DNA from: Phenylobacterium sp.
Lineage (GTDB): Bacteria > Pseudomonadota > Alphaproteobacteria > Caulobacterales > Caulobacteraceae
Length of the DNA: 57,478 nucleotides
NCBI RefSeq assembly: GCF_030698145.1
Contig: NZ_JAUYNW010000082.1
Coordinates: 1-57,478 of the forward strand
Direction of reading: 5' to 3'
In this document: in pieces, positions 7,226 through 16,337 of the stretch
Layout of the letters: each line of letters opens with the position of its first letter
Position numbering within the stretch: the first letter of the stretch is position 1
Made by a program: the position numbers and the translations under genes
Notes under the pieces: generated by a model
What the model was told of the DNA's origin: nothing
Database searches by the model: none
Seen by the model: only the letters and a program-made list of their open reading frames with translations

Positions 7226-10174
7226 ATGAAGACAGCGGACCTGATGTGCGCCGGCGCCCTGGCGGGGTTGCTGAGCTTGCCTGCCGCTCCGGTCCTGGCC
7301 CAGGACGCCGAGGTCTCCGAGATCGTGGTCACCGGCAGCCGGATCGCCCGCAAGGACTATGTCTCCGAGAGCCCCATCGTCACGGTGGGCCAGGAGCAGA
7401 TCGCCGCCGTCGGCATGGTGACGATCGAGAACACCCTGAACCAGCTTCCCCAGTTCACGCCGTCCAATGGCTCGGGCACCAACACCACCAACTTCGTGAC
7501 CACGCCCGGCCAGGCCTACGCCAACCTGCGCGGCCTGGGGCCCACCCGCACCCTGGTGCTGATCGACGGGCGCCGGGTGGTGGCGGGAAACCCCAATGCG
7601 GTGGTCGATCTCAACACCGTGCCGACCTTCCTGGTGGACACGGTGGAGACCATCACCGGCGGCGCCTCGGCGGTCTATGGCTCTGACGCCATCGCGGGCG
7701 TTGTGAACTTCAAGCTCAAGCGCAATTTCGAGGGCCTGCAGGTCGACGCCCAGTTCGGCGTCACGGAGCAGAACGACGCCGGCCAGCTCACGGCGTCCGT
7801 GGGCTGGGGCCGCAATTTCGAGCGCGGCGCCCTCGCCGTCGCCGCCACCTATGACAAGCGCGAGGGCCTGCTGGCGGCGGACCGCGACTGGTCGGCCGTG
7901 GGCTATTCGATCCTCACCACCGGCCTGACGCCCTCAGGCGCGGCGACGATCCCCGACGGGCGCTTCGATCCGGCGTCGAACGCCGGCGGCGCAGCCAACC
8001 TGCCCAGCCAGGCGGCCATGAACACCGTGTTCGGCGCCTATGGCTTCGCACCCGGCACGGTGGCCCGCGGCGCCAGCCTCTCTTTCAACGCCGACGGCAG
8101 CCTGTTCTCCACCGCCCCGGTGAACAACTATACGGGCGTGCGCGATGCGGGCTTCTCGGCCGCCAGCTACACCTTCAACAGCGCCGCCTATCGCTACCTG
8201 AACCTGCCCTTGGAACGGTGGAGCCTCTACGCCTCGAGCCGCTACGACCTGACCGACAGCCTCGAGGCCTACGGCACGGCCAGCTACACCACCTATGATG
8301 TCTCGCGGCAGCTGGGCCCCGCCTCGGCCAGCGACGGCGCCTTCCCCGGCCCCGACATCGTGGTCCCGGTGACCAACCCCTTCATCCCCACCGACCTGCG
8401 CACCCTGCTGGCGTCGCGCGCCGATCCGACGGCGGCCTTCTATCCCCGCCGAGCCTTCAATGAGGTGGGCGGCCGGCTCTCCAACAATACCTATGAGACG
8501 ATGCAGCTGGTGGCGGGCCTCCGTGGAGCCCTGCCGATCAAGGACTGGAAGTGGGACCTCTACGCCAGCCACGGCCAGATGGATCACACCGAAAGCCAGG
8601 TCGGCAACGTCAGCCGGTCGGCCATGCGCACCCTGACCTTCGCTCCCGACGGCGGTGCCGCCATCTGCGGCGGATTCAACATCTTCGGGGCCGGCAAGGT
8701 CAGCCCGGGCTGCGCGGCCTATATCGCCCGCGACGTCGCCAACTCGACGACCATCAAGCAGACGGTCGTCGAGGGCTATGTGACCGGCAGCCTCATCGAC
8801 CTCCCGGCCGGGCCGCTGAAGTTCTCGGCCGGCGCCCAGCATCGCAAGGACGACTTCGATTATTCACCCGACCTCCAGTTGCAGGGGCCCGATATCGTCG
8901 GCTTCAACCCGGCGGTCCCGGTCAGCGGCGACATCACCTCCAGGGAGCTCTACGCCGAGCTGCTGGTCCCGGTGCTGGCCGACCTGCCCCTGATCCAGAG
9001 CCTGGAGGTGGCGCTGGGCGGCCGGGTGGCGGACTATTCCACCACCGGCCAGGTCAGCGCCTACAAGGCCGACCTCACCTGGAAACCGGTGTCAGGCCTG
9101 CTGATCCGCGGCGGCTATCAGAGAGCGGTCCGCGCCCCCAACATCGCCGAGCTGTTCTCGCCCCAGTCCGTGGGCTTCCTCGGCATCGGCTCGCCCGGGA
9201 CCGGCACCACGGCGGGCGATCCCTGCGACGTGCGCTCCTCGTTCCGCAACGGCGCGAGCGCGGCGGCGGTGCGCGGCCTGTGCCTGTCGCAGGGCGTGCC
9301 CGCCGCGATCATCGACACCTTCAACCAGGCCTCGACCCAGGTGGAGATCGTGGGCGGCGGCAATCCCAGCCTCACCGAGGAGACCGCTGACAGCTTCACG
9401 GCCGGGGCTGTCTGGACGCCCGCGGTGGACGCCCCCTTCCTGCGCCGGTTCAGCGTCAGCCTGGACTACTACAAGATCGAGGTGGCCGATGTGGTGGGGA
9501 CCATCGGGGTCCCGACGATCCTGGCCTCGTGCTTCAACGCCGATGGATCCAACCCCGGCCTCTCCAACGCCAACTTCTATTGCAGCCGGTTCTCGCGCCT
9601 GAGCTCGGGCCAGATCACCGGCGTCGCCCAGACCCAGGTGAACCTGGCCTCGGTGAAGACTTCCGGGATCGACGCCCAGGTGGACTGGGGCTTTGATCTC
9701 GCCGACCTCGGCCTGCCGGAGAGCGCGGGCGCCCTGGCCTTCAACCTGGTGATCTCCAAGCTCGACAGCTTCGAGCGCCAGGCGCGGCCGAACGCGGCCT
9801 TCATGGACTATGCCGGAACCATCGGCGCCGACCTCTCGGGCGGCGCCCTGCCGGAGTGGAAGTCGGTGCTGTCGGCCACCTGGGCCGTCGGGCCGGTGCG
9901 GACCACCCTGCGCTGGCGCCATATCGCCGCCATGACCGACGCCCGCAGCGTGCCGACCTTCAGCCCCACGGCGGTGAACACGCCCGACTACGACGTCTTT
10001 GACCTGTCGGGCTCCTGGAAGGTCGACGACCGGGTCACCCTGCGCGCTGGAGTGAACAACCTCGCCGACAAGGATCCGCCCTACTTCACCAGCTACCCCA
10101 ACTCCAACACCGATCCCTCGACCTTCGACATCCTGGGCCGGCGGTTCTTCGTGGGGATCAACGCGAAGTTCTAG
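7226..10174 (+). CDS. TonB-dependent outer-membrane receptor
   Basis: A 982-residue TonB-dependent receptor that imports a scarce nutrient across the outer membrane using energy from TonB-ExbBD. A signal peptide (MKTADLMCAGALAGLLSLPAAPVLAQ) is followed by the TonB-box-like VSEIVVTGSRI, a plug with LRGLGPTRTLVLIDGRRV and GASAVYGSDAIAGVVNFKLK, and a long beta-barrel ending in RRFFVGINAKF with a terminal aromatic residue. The start at ATG 7226 is preferred over an in-frame ATG at 7196 because it begins directly with the signal peptide. It is shorter in plug features than siderophore receptors and of the SusC-like/oar-less 'GSRI' type common in Caulobacterales; substrate unknown. Its stop shares CTAG with the convergent NudK-like gene. 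Confidence 0.92.
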   Translation: MKTADLMCAGALAGLLSLPAAPVLAQDAEVSEIVVTGSRIARKDYVSESPIVTVGQEQIAAVGMVTIENTLNQLPQFTPSNGSGTNTTNFVTTPGQAYANLRGLGPTRTLVLIDGRRVVAGNPNAVVDLNTVPTFLVDTVETITGGASAVYGSDAIAGVVNFKLKRNFEGLQVDAQFGVTEQNDAGQLTASVGWGRNFERGALAVAATYDKREGLLAADRDWSAVGYSILTTGLTPSGAATIPDGRFDPASNAGGAANLPSQAAMNTVFGAYGFAPGTVARGASLSFNADGSLFSTAPVNNYTGVRDAGFSAASYTFNSAAYRYLNLPLERWSLYASSRYDLTDSLEAYGTASYTTYDVSRQLGPASASDGAFPGPDIVVPVTNPFIPTDLRTLLASRADPTAAFYPRRAFNEVGGRLSNNTYETMQLVAGLRGALPIKDWKWDLYASHGQMDHTESQVGNVSRSAMRTLTFAPDGGAAICGGFNIFGAGKVSPGCAAYIARDVANSTTIKQTVVEGYVTGSLIDLPAGPLKFSAGAQHRKDDFDYSPDLQLQGPDIVGFNPAVPVSGDITSRELYAELLVPVLADLPLIQSLEVALGGRVADYSTTGQVSAYKADLTWKPVSGLLIRGGYQRAVRAPNIAELFSPQSVGFLGIGSPGTGTTAGDPCDVRSSFRNGASAAAVRGLCLSQGVPAAIIDTFNQASTQVEIVGGGNPSLTEETADSFTAGAVWTPAVDAPFLRRFSVSLDYYKIEVADVVGTIGVPTILASCFNADGSNPGLSNANFYCSRFSRLSSGQITGVAQTQVNLASVKTSGIDAQVDWGFDLADLGLPESAGALAFNLVISKLDSFERQARPNAAFMDYAGTIGADLSGGALPEWKSVLSATWAVGPVRTTLRWRHIAAMTDARSVPTFSPTAVNTPDYDVFDLSGSWKVDDRVTLRAGVNNLADKDPPYFTSYPNSNTDPSTFDILGRRFFVGINAKF

Positions 10175-10746
10175 GTGCGCTGGGTCAGCAGCAGATGCTG
10201 GATCAGCATGATGGTCTTGGCGTCGACGATGACGCCGTCGGTGACCATCCGCAGGGCGTCGGTGAGTTTGACCTCCAGCACCTCGATGTCCTCGCCTTCG
10301 CCCGCGTGGCCGCCCCCGGCGCTGACCTTGTCGGCGGGCGAGTAGCGGGCGGTGAAGAAGCTGAGCTGCTCGGTGACGCTGCCAGGGCTCATATAGACCT
10401 TGAAGACCGAGGTGACCGACGAGAACCGGTAGCCCAGCTCCTCCTCGGCCTCGCGCTTGATGGCGGTCTCCGGATCGTCGGCGTCCAGCAGACCGGCGGC
10501 GGCCTCGATCAGCGGCTCGATATGGCCGGTGACATAGGCCGGGATGCGGAACTGGCGGGTGAGCAGCACGGTCCCGCGATCAGGGTCGTAGGGCAGGATT
10601 ACCGCCCCATCGCCGCGATCATAGGTCTGGCGGACCTGGGTCTCCCAGGTCCCGTCGTGGCGGCGGTAGTCGAAGGTCACCCGCTTCAGCGTCGCCCACT
10701 CGTCGGAGAGGGTGTGGAAGACGAGGTTGCGGACCTGGTCGCTCAT
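10171..10746 (-). CDS. NudK-like Nudix hydrolase (GDP-mannose/ADP-ribose pyrophosphatase type)
   Basis: A 191-residue Nudix hydrolase that probably cleaves a nucleoside diphosphate sugar such as GDP-mannose or ADP-ribose. The Nudix box reads GLLDADDPETAIKREAEEEL then GY, one residue shorter than the textbook box, as in E. coli NudK; the family segments YDRGDGAVILPYDP, VLLTRQFRIPAYV, FKVYMSPGSVTE and GEGEDIEVLEV also match NudK. In the first box position a Glu is Asp. The start is MSDQVRNLVF at 10746; upstream in-frame codons belong to the neighbouring gene's other frame. It overlaps the DUF4153 gene by ATGA, so the two are translationally coupled. Confidence 0.9.
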   Translation of the reverse strand: MSDQVRNLVFHTLSDEWATLKRVTFDYRRHDGTWETQVRQTYDRGDGAVILPYDPDRGTVLLTRQFRIPAYVTGHIEPLIEAAAGLLDADDPETAIKREAEEELGYRFSSVTSVFKVYMSPGSVTEQLSFFTARYSPADKVSAGGGHAGEGEDIEVLEVKLTDALRMVTDGVIVDAKTIMLIQHLLLTQRT

Positions 10747-12551
10747 TTGGTCTCCGGCGGCGGGGGCTTGATCTCGGACACGATGGCGACGTCGCCCGCC
10801 GTACCATCGGGGCACTTGTCGCTTTCGGGCACGACCCGCAGGCGGCGGCCGGCCACCACCACGTCCGCCAAGGGATTCGGATCGGCGTTCACCGCGAACT
10901 GGCCCGCCTTCAAGGCCTCGCCGTCCTTGTCGCAATAAGATCCGGAGAGCGTCCCGATCCGGGTCCAGACGCCGCCGGCCTGCCGGTAGACGCGGCGGTC
11001 GCCCATGGCGAACACCACCACTTCGGGCGAGGCGTCGCCGTCAAGGTCGGCCACCACGGCGTCGCACAGACGGCCGGGTTCGCAGTTCTGCAGCGGGTCC
11101 TCGAAGCTCTTCCAGGTCTGTTCGAGGAACCCGACCGGGAAGGCGCCGCCGCCGGCGACACGGACCAGTTCCTTGCGCTCCACCACCGAGGTCGTAGCCT
11201 CGCCGTAGCGGGCCTTGCGGGCCAGGGCCGAGGCGGCGCGCCGGGCGATCTCGGCGGCGTTCGCACCGGTCTTGCGGGCGGCGAGCGCCTTGAGGGCGTC
11301 CATCCCCGGCTTGCCGGCCTCGAAACGCAGGAACAGGTAGTCGAACTTGTCTGGCGTCACCGCGCCACGATCGAGGCGCGCAAGCTGGTCGTTCACCGAC
11401 AGCCGGCTGGGATTGGCCAGGGGCGAGAACAGGGCCAGCAGGATGGCCACCACCAGGTGGGCGGCGATGACGTTGGTGACCTCCAGGCGCTTCAGCCAGG
11501 GCCCAGGCCAGAAGACGCTGGCCGCGTATCCCACGGAATAGACAACGGCCACGATGGTGCAGGCGACACCGTAGATGCGGTCCGGTGTCAGGCCGTACTG
11601 ACCGATGCGCAGGATCAGGCCATAGGCGGCGATGGCCACCAGGGGCGCGATGATCACACCGGTGATCCGGCCGGCCCACTTCAGCGCGACGGGCGGATGG
11701 TCCTCGGCCTCGCCTTCCTGATAGGCGGCGTTGAGCAGGACGATGAGGGCCGCGGCGGCCGAGAGCAGGATGCCCGCCGCGCTCTTGGTGTCCCACAGCA
11801 GGGTCAGGCCGGTGAACGGCAGGGCGATGAGGAAGCCCGCCCCGATCACCGCCATCACCGGCAGCAGCCACGACAGCAGGGTCAGGGCCACGGTGCGGAT
11901 GCCGCGCACCAGGCTGGCGCGGACGTCGGTCAGGTGGATGGCCAGGGCGAAGAATGTGGTGGTGGCCGGGAAGGCGAACCAGGGCTTCTGGATGGTCTCG
12001 CCGACCCACTTGATACCGATCAGGTCGAACAGCGCCCCGCCCAGCCAGAGCAGCAGCCACAGGGCCCCGACGAACAGCACGGCCAGGGCCAGGCGCACGC
12101 CGTCCTTCCAGGTCTGCTCGAAGTAGCGATCGTAGCTGGCGATCCAGCGGCGATCAGCGTCGGCGCCGGTCACCAGGTGATGGGCGATGAACAGGCCCAC
12201 GGCGGTGAAGATCACCAGGGGCGGGCCCGGCCAGTGCTCGGCGCCCAAGTCGGGAACCGCGATGGTCCCGTGATAGGCGCCCAGCGCGGCCACCACGACG
12301 GCGACGGCGGCGCCCCAGATGACCAGGGTCCGGGTCCGCAGGGTGTGCAGGCCGCCCAGCAGCACCACGGGCAGGAACAGGATCAGCATCGCGCAGGCGC
12401 AGAACAGCGGCGAGGAGACGCCGTCGATCAGGCCGTGCTTCTCCCACTCGTTCAGGCCGTACAGCGCCAGGCCCTGGGCGAACCCGATGGCGACGCGGGC
12501 GATGGCGATCGGTCGTGACGCCTGACCGTGATCAGTTTCCCCGGCGAACAT
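10743..12551 (-). CDS. DUF4153 polytopic membrane protein with periplasmic FG-GAP-like tail
   Basis: A 602-residue protein of the DUF4153 family. Roughly the first 370 residues hold about ten to twelve hydrophobic segments (for example VVLLGGLHTL, LAVLFVGALWLLLWLGGALF, VLAHLVVAILLALF); the last 200 are hydrophilic. The tail contains CDAVVADLDGDASPEVVVFAMGD, close to the FG-GAP/VCBS repeat with its Asp-x-Asp-Gly-Asp calcium loop. Start is set at ATG 12551 because GGAGGA lies just upstream; an in-frame ATG seven codons earlier lies before that Shine-Dalgarno. It is upstream of and overlaps the NudK-like gene. Function is unknown; a sensor or envelope role is a guess. Confidence 0.8.
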   Translation of the reverse strand: MFAGETDHGQASRPIAIARVAIGFAQGLALYGLNEWEKHGLIDGVSSPLFCACAMLILFLPVVLLGGLHTLRTRTLVIWGAAVAVVVAALGAYHGTIAVPDLGAEHWPGPPLVIFTAVGLFIAHHLVTGADADRRWIASYDRYFEQTWKDGVRLALAVLFVGALWLLLWLGGALFDLIGIKWVGETIQKPWFAFPATTTFFALAIHLTDVRASLVRGIRTVALTLLSWLLPVMAVIGAGFLIALPFTGLTLLWDTKSAAGILLSAAAALIVLLNAAYQEGEAEDHPPVALKWAGRITGVIIAPLVAIAAYGLILRIGQYGLTPDRIYGVACTIVAVVYSVGYAASVFWPGPWLKRLEVTNVIAAHLVVAILLALFSPLANPSRLSVNDQLARLDRGAVTPDKFDYLFLRFEAGKPGMDALKALAARKTGANAAEIARRAASALARKARYGEATTSVVERKELVRVAGGGAFPVGFLEQTWKSFEDPLQNCEPGRLCDAVVADLDGDASPEVVVFAMGDRRVYRQAGGVWTRIGTLSGSYCDKDGEALKAGQFAVNADPNPLADVVVAGRRLRVVPESDKCPDGTAGDVAIVSEIKPPPPETK

Positions 12552-12636
12552 GATGGTTCCTCCCCAACTCACCTCACGGTCGCATGGCGGGCGGCGAGCA
12601 CCAACAAGCTTGGCTGATTGATGGAATAGAGTCGGC

Positions 12637-12665
12637 TTGCCACGCCCAGGCTTGGGGCGTATTGA
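12637..12665 (+). promoter_or_regulatory. Promoter of the TetR-efflux operon
   Basis: TTGCCA (12637-12642) and TATTGA (12660-12665) are 17 bases apart. The -10 element abuts the operator palindrome, so a bound repressor would cover the transcription start. Confidence 0.5.
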
Positions 12666-12684
12666 TAACTGACCAGTCAGTTAT
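12665..12684. promoter_or_regulatory. TetR-type operator palindrome
   Basis: Perfect inverted repeat ATAACTGACCAGTCAGTTAT: 9-bp arms around CA. The TGACnnGTCA core is typical of operators for TetR-family repressors of efflux genes. It ends 11 bases before the tetR start codon, fitting autoregulation of the whole operon. Confidence 0.8.
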
Positions 12685-12695
12685 TTAGAGCGCCC

Positions 12696-13325
12696 ATGTC
12701 CCTCCCCGCCGGCCAGCCGAAGTTCCGACGCCGCAAGGCCGATCGTCCCGACGAGATCGTGGCGGCGGCCTTCGAGGTGTTCGCGGAGAAGGGCTTCGCC
12801 GCCGCGCGGCTGGACGACATCGCCGCCCGGGCCGGGGTGTCGAAGGGGGCGATCTACCTCTACTTCGCCACCAAGGAGGACATCTTCCAGGCCGTGGTGG
12901 AACAGGGGGTCGCCCCCAACCTGCACAATCTGGCCGCCCTGGCCGCCGCCAATCCGCAGACCTTTCCCGACCTGATCCGCGCCTTCGCCAAGGTCATGGC
13001 CCACGTCGCTTCCACCACGCCGATCGGGGGGATCATAAAGATGGTGATCGGAGAGGCGCGCAACTTCCCGGAGCTGGCGCGGGTCTGGCACGACCGGCTG
13101 ATCGTCCCGGCCCTCGGCGCCCTGACAGGCGCCATCGCCGCGGCCCAGGCGCGCGGGGAGATCCGCCCCGGCGACCCCCGCCACTATGCGGCGGGCCTGA
13201 TCTCGCCCCTGCTGGTGGGGGTGATCTGGCGCGAGACCTTCACCCCCGTCGGCGCCGAGCCCTTCGACCTGCCGGCCCTGATGGCGCAACACGTCGAGAC
13301 CCAGCTGCGGGGAATGGTCCCATGA
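12696..13325 (+). CDS. TetR/AcrR-family transcriptional repressor
   Basis: A 209-residue regulator with the N-terminal TetR helix-turn-helix: DEIVAAAFEVFAEKGFAAA then RLDDIAARAGVSKGAIYLYFATKEDIF (about residues 14-55). The C-terminal half is a ligand-binding helical domain of unknown specificity; GGIIKMVIGEARNFPELARVWHD resembles regulators placed beside HlyD/ABC-2 exporters. It is first in a four-gene operon with four-base overlaps throughout (tetR-hlyD ATGA). The palindrome directly in front of the start codon strongly suggests that it represses its own operon until a toxic substrate binds. Confidence 0.93.
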   Translation: MSLPAGQPKFRRRKADRPDEIVAAAFEVFAEKGFAAARLDDIAARAGVSKGAIYLYFATKEDIFQAVVEQGVAPNLHNLAALAAANPQTFPDLIRAFAKVMAHVASTTPIGGIIKMVIGEARNFPELARVWHDRLIVPALGALTGAIAAAQARGEIRPGDPRHYAAGLISPLLVGVIWRETFTPVGAEPFDLPALMAQHVETQLRGMVP

Positions 13326-14293
13326 AACAACGCCTGCTCGTCATCGCCCTGCTGCTGGCGGCCGCCGGCCTGATCGCCGCGCTGGTGCTGACCCCCAGGC
13401 TAAACCGATCCAACGTGCTGACCGGCTATGTGGAGGGCCAGCCGCTCTATCTGGCCGCGCCGGTCTCAGGGGCGGTGGCCCAGGTCCATGTCCAGCGTGG
13501 CGACCGGGTGAAGGCCGGTGACCGGCTGTTCGTCGTTGACCCCAAGCAGCTGGCCGCCCAGCGCCAGCAGGCCCAGGCCGAGGTGGGCGCCGCTCAGGCC
13601 CAGGCGCAGGACGCGCGCAAAGGCCTGCGGCCGGTCGAACTGGCTGTCTATGACGCCAACATCGCCGCCGCCGAGGCCAGAGTCCGGGACGCCGCGGCCG
13701 ACATGCGCCGGATCGAGCCCCTGGTGCGCAAGGGCGTCTATGCGCCGGCCCGCCTGGACGACGTCCGCGCCGCCCTGCAGACCGCCAACGCCCAGCTGGC
13801 GGCCGCCCGGCGGCAGCGCGACGCCGCCGCCCTGGGCGCCCGTGACGGCCAGGTCCAGGCCGCCGACAGCCGCGTCGCACAGGCTGAGGCGGGCCTCTCG
13901 GCGGTGGACGCCCGCCTCTCCGACCTCGCCCCCGTCGCGCCCTCCGACGCGCGGGTGGAGGAGGTGTTCTTCCAGCAGGGGGAATGGTCGGTGGCCAACC
14001 AGCCGGTTGTCTCCCTGCTCCCTGACGACCGCATCAAGCTGCGGTTCTTTGTGCCGGAACAGAGCCTTTCGGCCTATCGCCCCGGCTCCGTCGTGCGCTT
14101 CGCCTGCGATGGCTGCGCCAAGGGGCTGACCGCCAAGATCACCTTCGTCAGCCCGCGCCCCGAGTTCACTCCGCCGATCATCTACAGCCGAGAGGCGCGC
14201 GACCGGCTGGTCTATATGGTGGAGGCCAGGCCCAGCGCCCGGCTGAACCCGGGCCAGCCGGTGGACGTCACGCCCCTGGAGCCGGTCCGGTGA
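13322..14293 (+). CDS. HlyD-family periplasmic adaptor (membrane fusion protein)
   Basis: A 323-residue membrane fusion protein, comparable to YbhG/YhiI. One N-terminal anchor (LLVIALLLAAAGLIAALVL), a first half of the lipoyl/barrel-sandwich domain (GYVEGQPLYLAAPVSGAVAQVHVQRGDRVKAGDRLFVVD), an alpha-helical hairpin of about 110 residues rich in Ala and Gln (residues 70-190), then the second lipoyl half (LAPVAPSDARVEEVFFQQGEWSVANQPVVSLLPDD) and a beta-barrel. It should bridge the ABC permease to an outer-membrane channel, which is not encoded here. Start ATG overlaps the tetR stop by four bases; its own stop overlaps the ATPase gene. Confidence 0.92.
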   Translation: MKQRLLVIALLLAAAGLIAALVLTPRLNRSNVLTGYVEGQPLYLAAPVSGAVAQVHVQRGDRVKAGDRLFVVDPKQLAAQRQQAQAEVGAAQAQAQDARKGLRPVELAVYDANIAAAEARVRDAAADMRRIEPLVRKGVYAPARLDDVRAALQTANAQLAAARRQRDAAALGARDGQVQAADSRVAQAEAGLSAVDARLSDLAPVAPSDARVEEVFFQQGEWSVANQPVVSLLPDDRIKLRFFVPEQSLSAYRPGSVVRFACDGCAKGLTAKITFVSPRPEFTPPIIYSREARDRLVYMVEARPSARLNPGQPVDVTPLEPVR

Positions 14294-15207
14294 CGCTGGC
14301 CATCGACGTCCACGGCCTGAACAAGAGCTTCGGCGACAAGCATGTCGTCCAGGACGTCTCCCTGCAGGTGGCGGAGGGGCGCATCTGCGGTTTCCTCGGC
14401 CCCAACGGCTCGGGCAAGACAACGACCCTGCGGATGCTGTGCGGCCTGCTGACCCCCGACAGCGGTGAAGGGACCTGCCTGGGCCTGGACATCATCAGCC
14501 AGGCGGGCGCCATCAAGCGCCAGGCCGGCTACATGACCCAGAAGTTCTCGCTCTATGAGGACCTGACCCTGGAGGAGAACCTGATGTTCTCCGCCCGCGT
14601 CCACGACCTGGATCGCCGCAAGGACCGGGTGGCCCATGCGCTGGAACGCCTGGGTCTGATCGCGCGGCGCAGCCAGCTGGCCGGCACGCTGTCGGGCGGC
14701 TGGAAGCAGCGGCTGGCCCTGGCGACAGCGACCCTGCACGAACCCAAGCTGCTGCTGCTGGACGAGCCCACCGCCGGGGTCGACCCCAAGGCGCGCCGCA
14801 CCTTCTGGGACGAGATCCACGCGCTGTCGGCAGAGGGGCTGACCGTGCTGGTCTCCACCCACTACATGGACGAGGCCGAGCGCTGCCATGAGATCGCTTA
14901 CATCGCCTATGGCCAGCTGATCGCCCGGGGCACGGCCGACCAGGTGATCGCGGGCTCCCACCTGGTCACCTTCAACGGCGAGGGCGCCGGGATCGACCGG
15001 CTGGCCGGCGAGATCGGCCGGCGGCCCGGCGTCGAGATGGCCGCCCCCTTCGGCGCGGCCCTGCACGTCAGCGGCACCGACCGCGCCGCCGTCGAAGCCG
15101 CCATCGCCCCCTATCGCCGCGAACCCTTCCGCTGGACCGAGGTCGAGCCGACCCTGGAGGACGTCTTCATCCAGCTGATGGACGGCGCGGAGGACAACTT
15201 CCGATGA
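14290..15207 (+). CDS. ABC transporter ATP-binding protein (DrrA/YbhF-like)
   Basis: A 305-residue ATPase of the ABC-2 exporter class. Walker A GPNGSGKT (residues 37-44), Q-loop region MTQKFSLYEDLTLEENL, signature LSGGWKQRLALA (Trp in place of the usual Gln), Walker B LLLLDEPTAGVDP and H-loop STHYMDEAERC are all present. The C-terminal 70 residues form the extension found in drug-resistance ATPases. YbhF-type homologues often contain two nucleotide-binding domains; this one has a single domain, so it should act as a homodimer. GTG start at 14290 overlaps the adaptor stop (GTGA). Confidence 0.94.
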   Translation: MTLAIDVHGLNKSFGDKHVVQDVSLQVAEGRICGFLGPNGSGKTTTLRMLCGLLTPDSGEGTCLGLDIISQAGAIKRQAGYMTQKFSLYEDLTLEENLMFSARVHDLDRRKDRVAHALERLGLIARRSQLAGTLSGGWKQRLALATATLHEPKLLLLDEPTAGVDPKARRTFWDEIHALSAEGLTVLVSTHYMDEAERCHEIAYIAYGQLIARGTADQVIAGSHLVTFNGEGAGIDRLAGEIGRRPGVEMAAPFGAALHVSGTDRAAVEAAIAPYRREPFRWTEVEPTLEDVFIQLMDGAEDNFR

Positions 15208-16337
15208 GCGCCTTCTCCGCGACGCGGGTCTGGGCGGTGCTGATCAAGGAGTTCAAGCAGCTCACCCGCGACCGCCTGACCTACGCCATGATCCTGGCCC
15301 TGCCGGTGGTGCAGCTGCTGTTGTTCGGCTACGCGATCAATTCCGAGCCCCGCCACCTGCCCACCGCTGTCCTGGTGCAGGAGGACAGCGTCTTCGCCCG
15401 CTCGATCCTTTCGGCCCTCCACAACAGCGCCTATTTCGACCTGGTGGCCCAGGCGCGCAGTCCCGCCGAACTGGACGAATTGATCCGCCGGGGCGAGGTG
15501 CAGTTCGCCATCACCATCCCCGGCGACTTCACCCGTCGCGTGGCGCGGGGCGACAAGGCCCAGATTCTGGTGGAGGCCGACGCCTCCGATCCCTCGGCCA
15601 CCGGCCCCGCCCTCGCCGCCCTGGCGGCTTTGCCGACCCAGGCGCTGGTGGGCGATCTGAAGGGCGCGCTGGCTCCGCGGATCCAGGCCAGGCCCGCGTT
15701 CGAGGTGGTGGTCCACCGCCGCTACAATCCCGAAGCCGTCACCGCCTACAACATCGTGCCGGGCCTGCTGGGGGTGATCCTGTCCATGACCCTGGTGATG
15801 ATGACCTCGCTCAGCGTCACCCGCGAGACCGACCGCGGCACCATGGAGAGCCTGCTGGCCACGCCCGTCGAACCGATCGAGGTGATGATCGGCAAGCTGG
15901 CGCCCTATGTCCTGGTGGGCGTCGCCCAGACCCTCATCATCCTGACCATCGCCAAGCTGCTGTTCCAGGTCCCGATGCTGGGAGGCTGGCTCGGCCTCGG
16001 CGTCGGCGTCAGCCTGTTCATCGTGGGGTCGCTCGCCCTGGGTTTCCTGATCTCCACGGTGGCGCGATCGCAGCTGCAGGCCATGCAGATGAGTTTCTTC
16101 TACATCCTGCCGTCGATCCTGCTCTCGGGCTTCATGTTCCCCTTCCGGGGCATGCCGGGCTGGGCCCAGGCGCTGGGCGAGATCATCCCGGTCACCCATT
16201 TTCTGCGGGTGGTGCGCGGCGCCCTGCTGAAGGGCCAGGGGCTCGAGGACATGTGGCGCGAGCTGGCGGCGTTGCTGGCCTTCGTGTGCGTGGTCACGGC
16301 GCTGGCGATGGCGCGGTATCGGCGGACGCTGGACTAG
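15204..16337 (+). CDS. ABC-2 type transporter permease (YbhR/YbhS-like)
   Basis: A 377-residue permease with one N-terminal membrane helix (YAMILALPVVQLLLFGYAI), a large extracytoplasmic domain of about 150 residues, then five C-terminal helices including VPGLLGVILSMTLVMMTSLSVTRETDRGTMESLLATPV, a diagnostic ABC-2 segment, and FYILPSILLSGFMFPFRGMP. It ends the tetR-hlyD-ABC-permease operon and overlaps the ATPase gene by ATGA. Related systems with one adaptor and one or two permeases export cationic or lipophilic drugs; substrate cannot be read from sequence. A hairpin CCTTCTCCC-GCAA-GGGAGAAGG at 16348-16369 follows. Confidence 0.93.
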   Translation: MSAFSATRVWAVLIKEFKQLTRDRLTYAMILALPVVQLLLFGYAINSEPRHLPTAVLVQEDSVFARSILSALHNSAYFDLVAQARSPAELDELIRRGEVQFAITIPGDFTRRVARGDKAQILVEADASDPSATGPALAALAALPTQALVGDLKGALAPRIQARPAFEVVVHRRYNPEAVTAYNIVPGLLGVILSMTLVMMTSLSVTRETDRGTMESLLATPVEPIEVMIGKLAPYVLVGVAQTLIILTIAKLLFQVPMLGGWLGLGVGVSLFIVGSLALGFLISTVARSQLQAMQMSFFYILPSILLSGFMFPFRGMPGWAQALGEIIPVTHFLRVVRGALLKGQGLEDMWRELAALLAFVCVVTALAMARYRRTLD

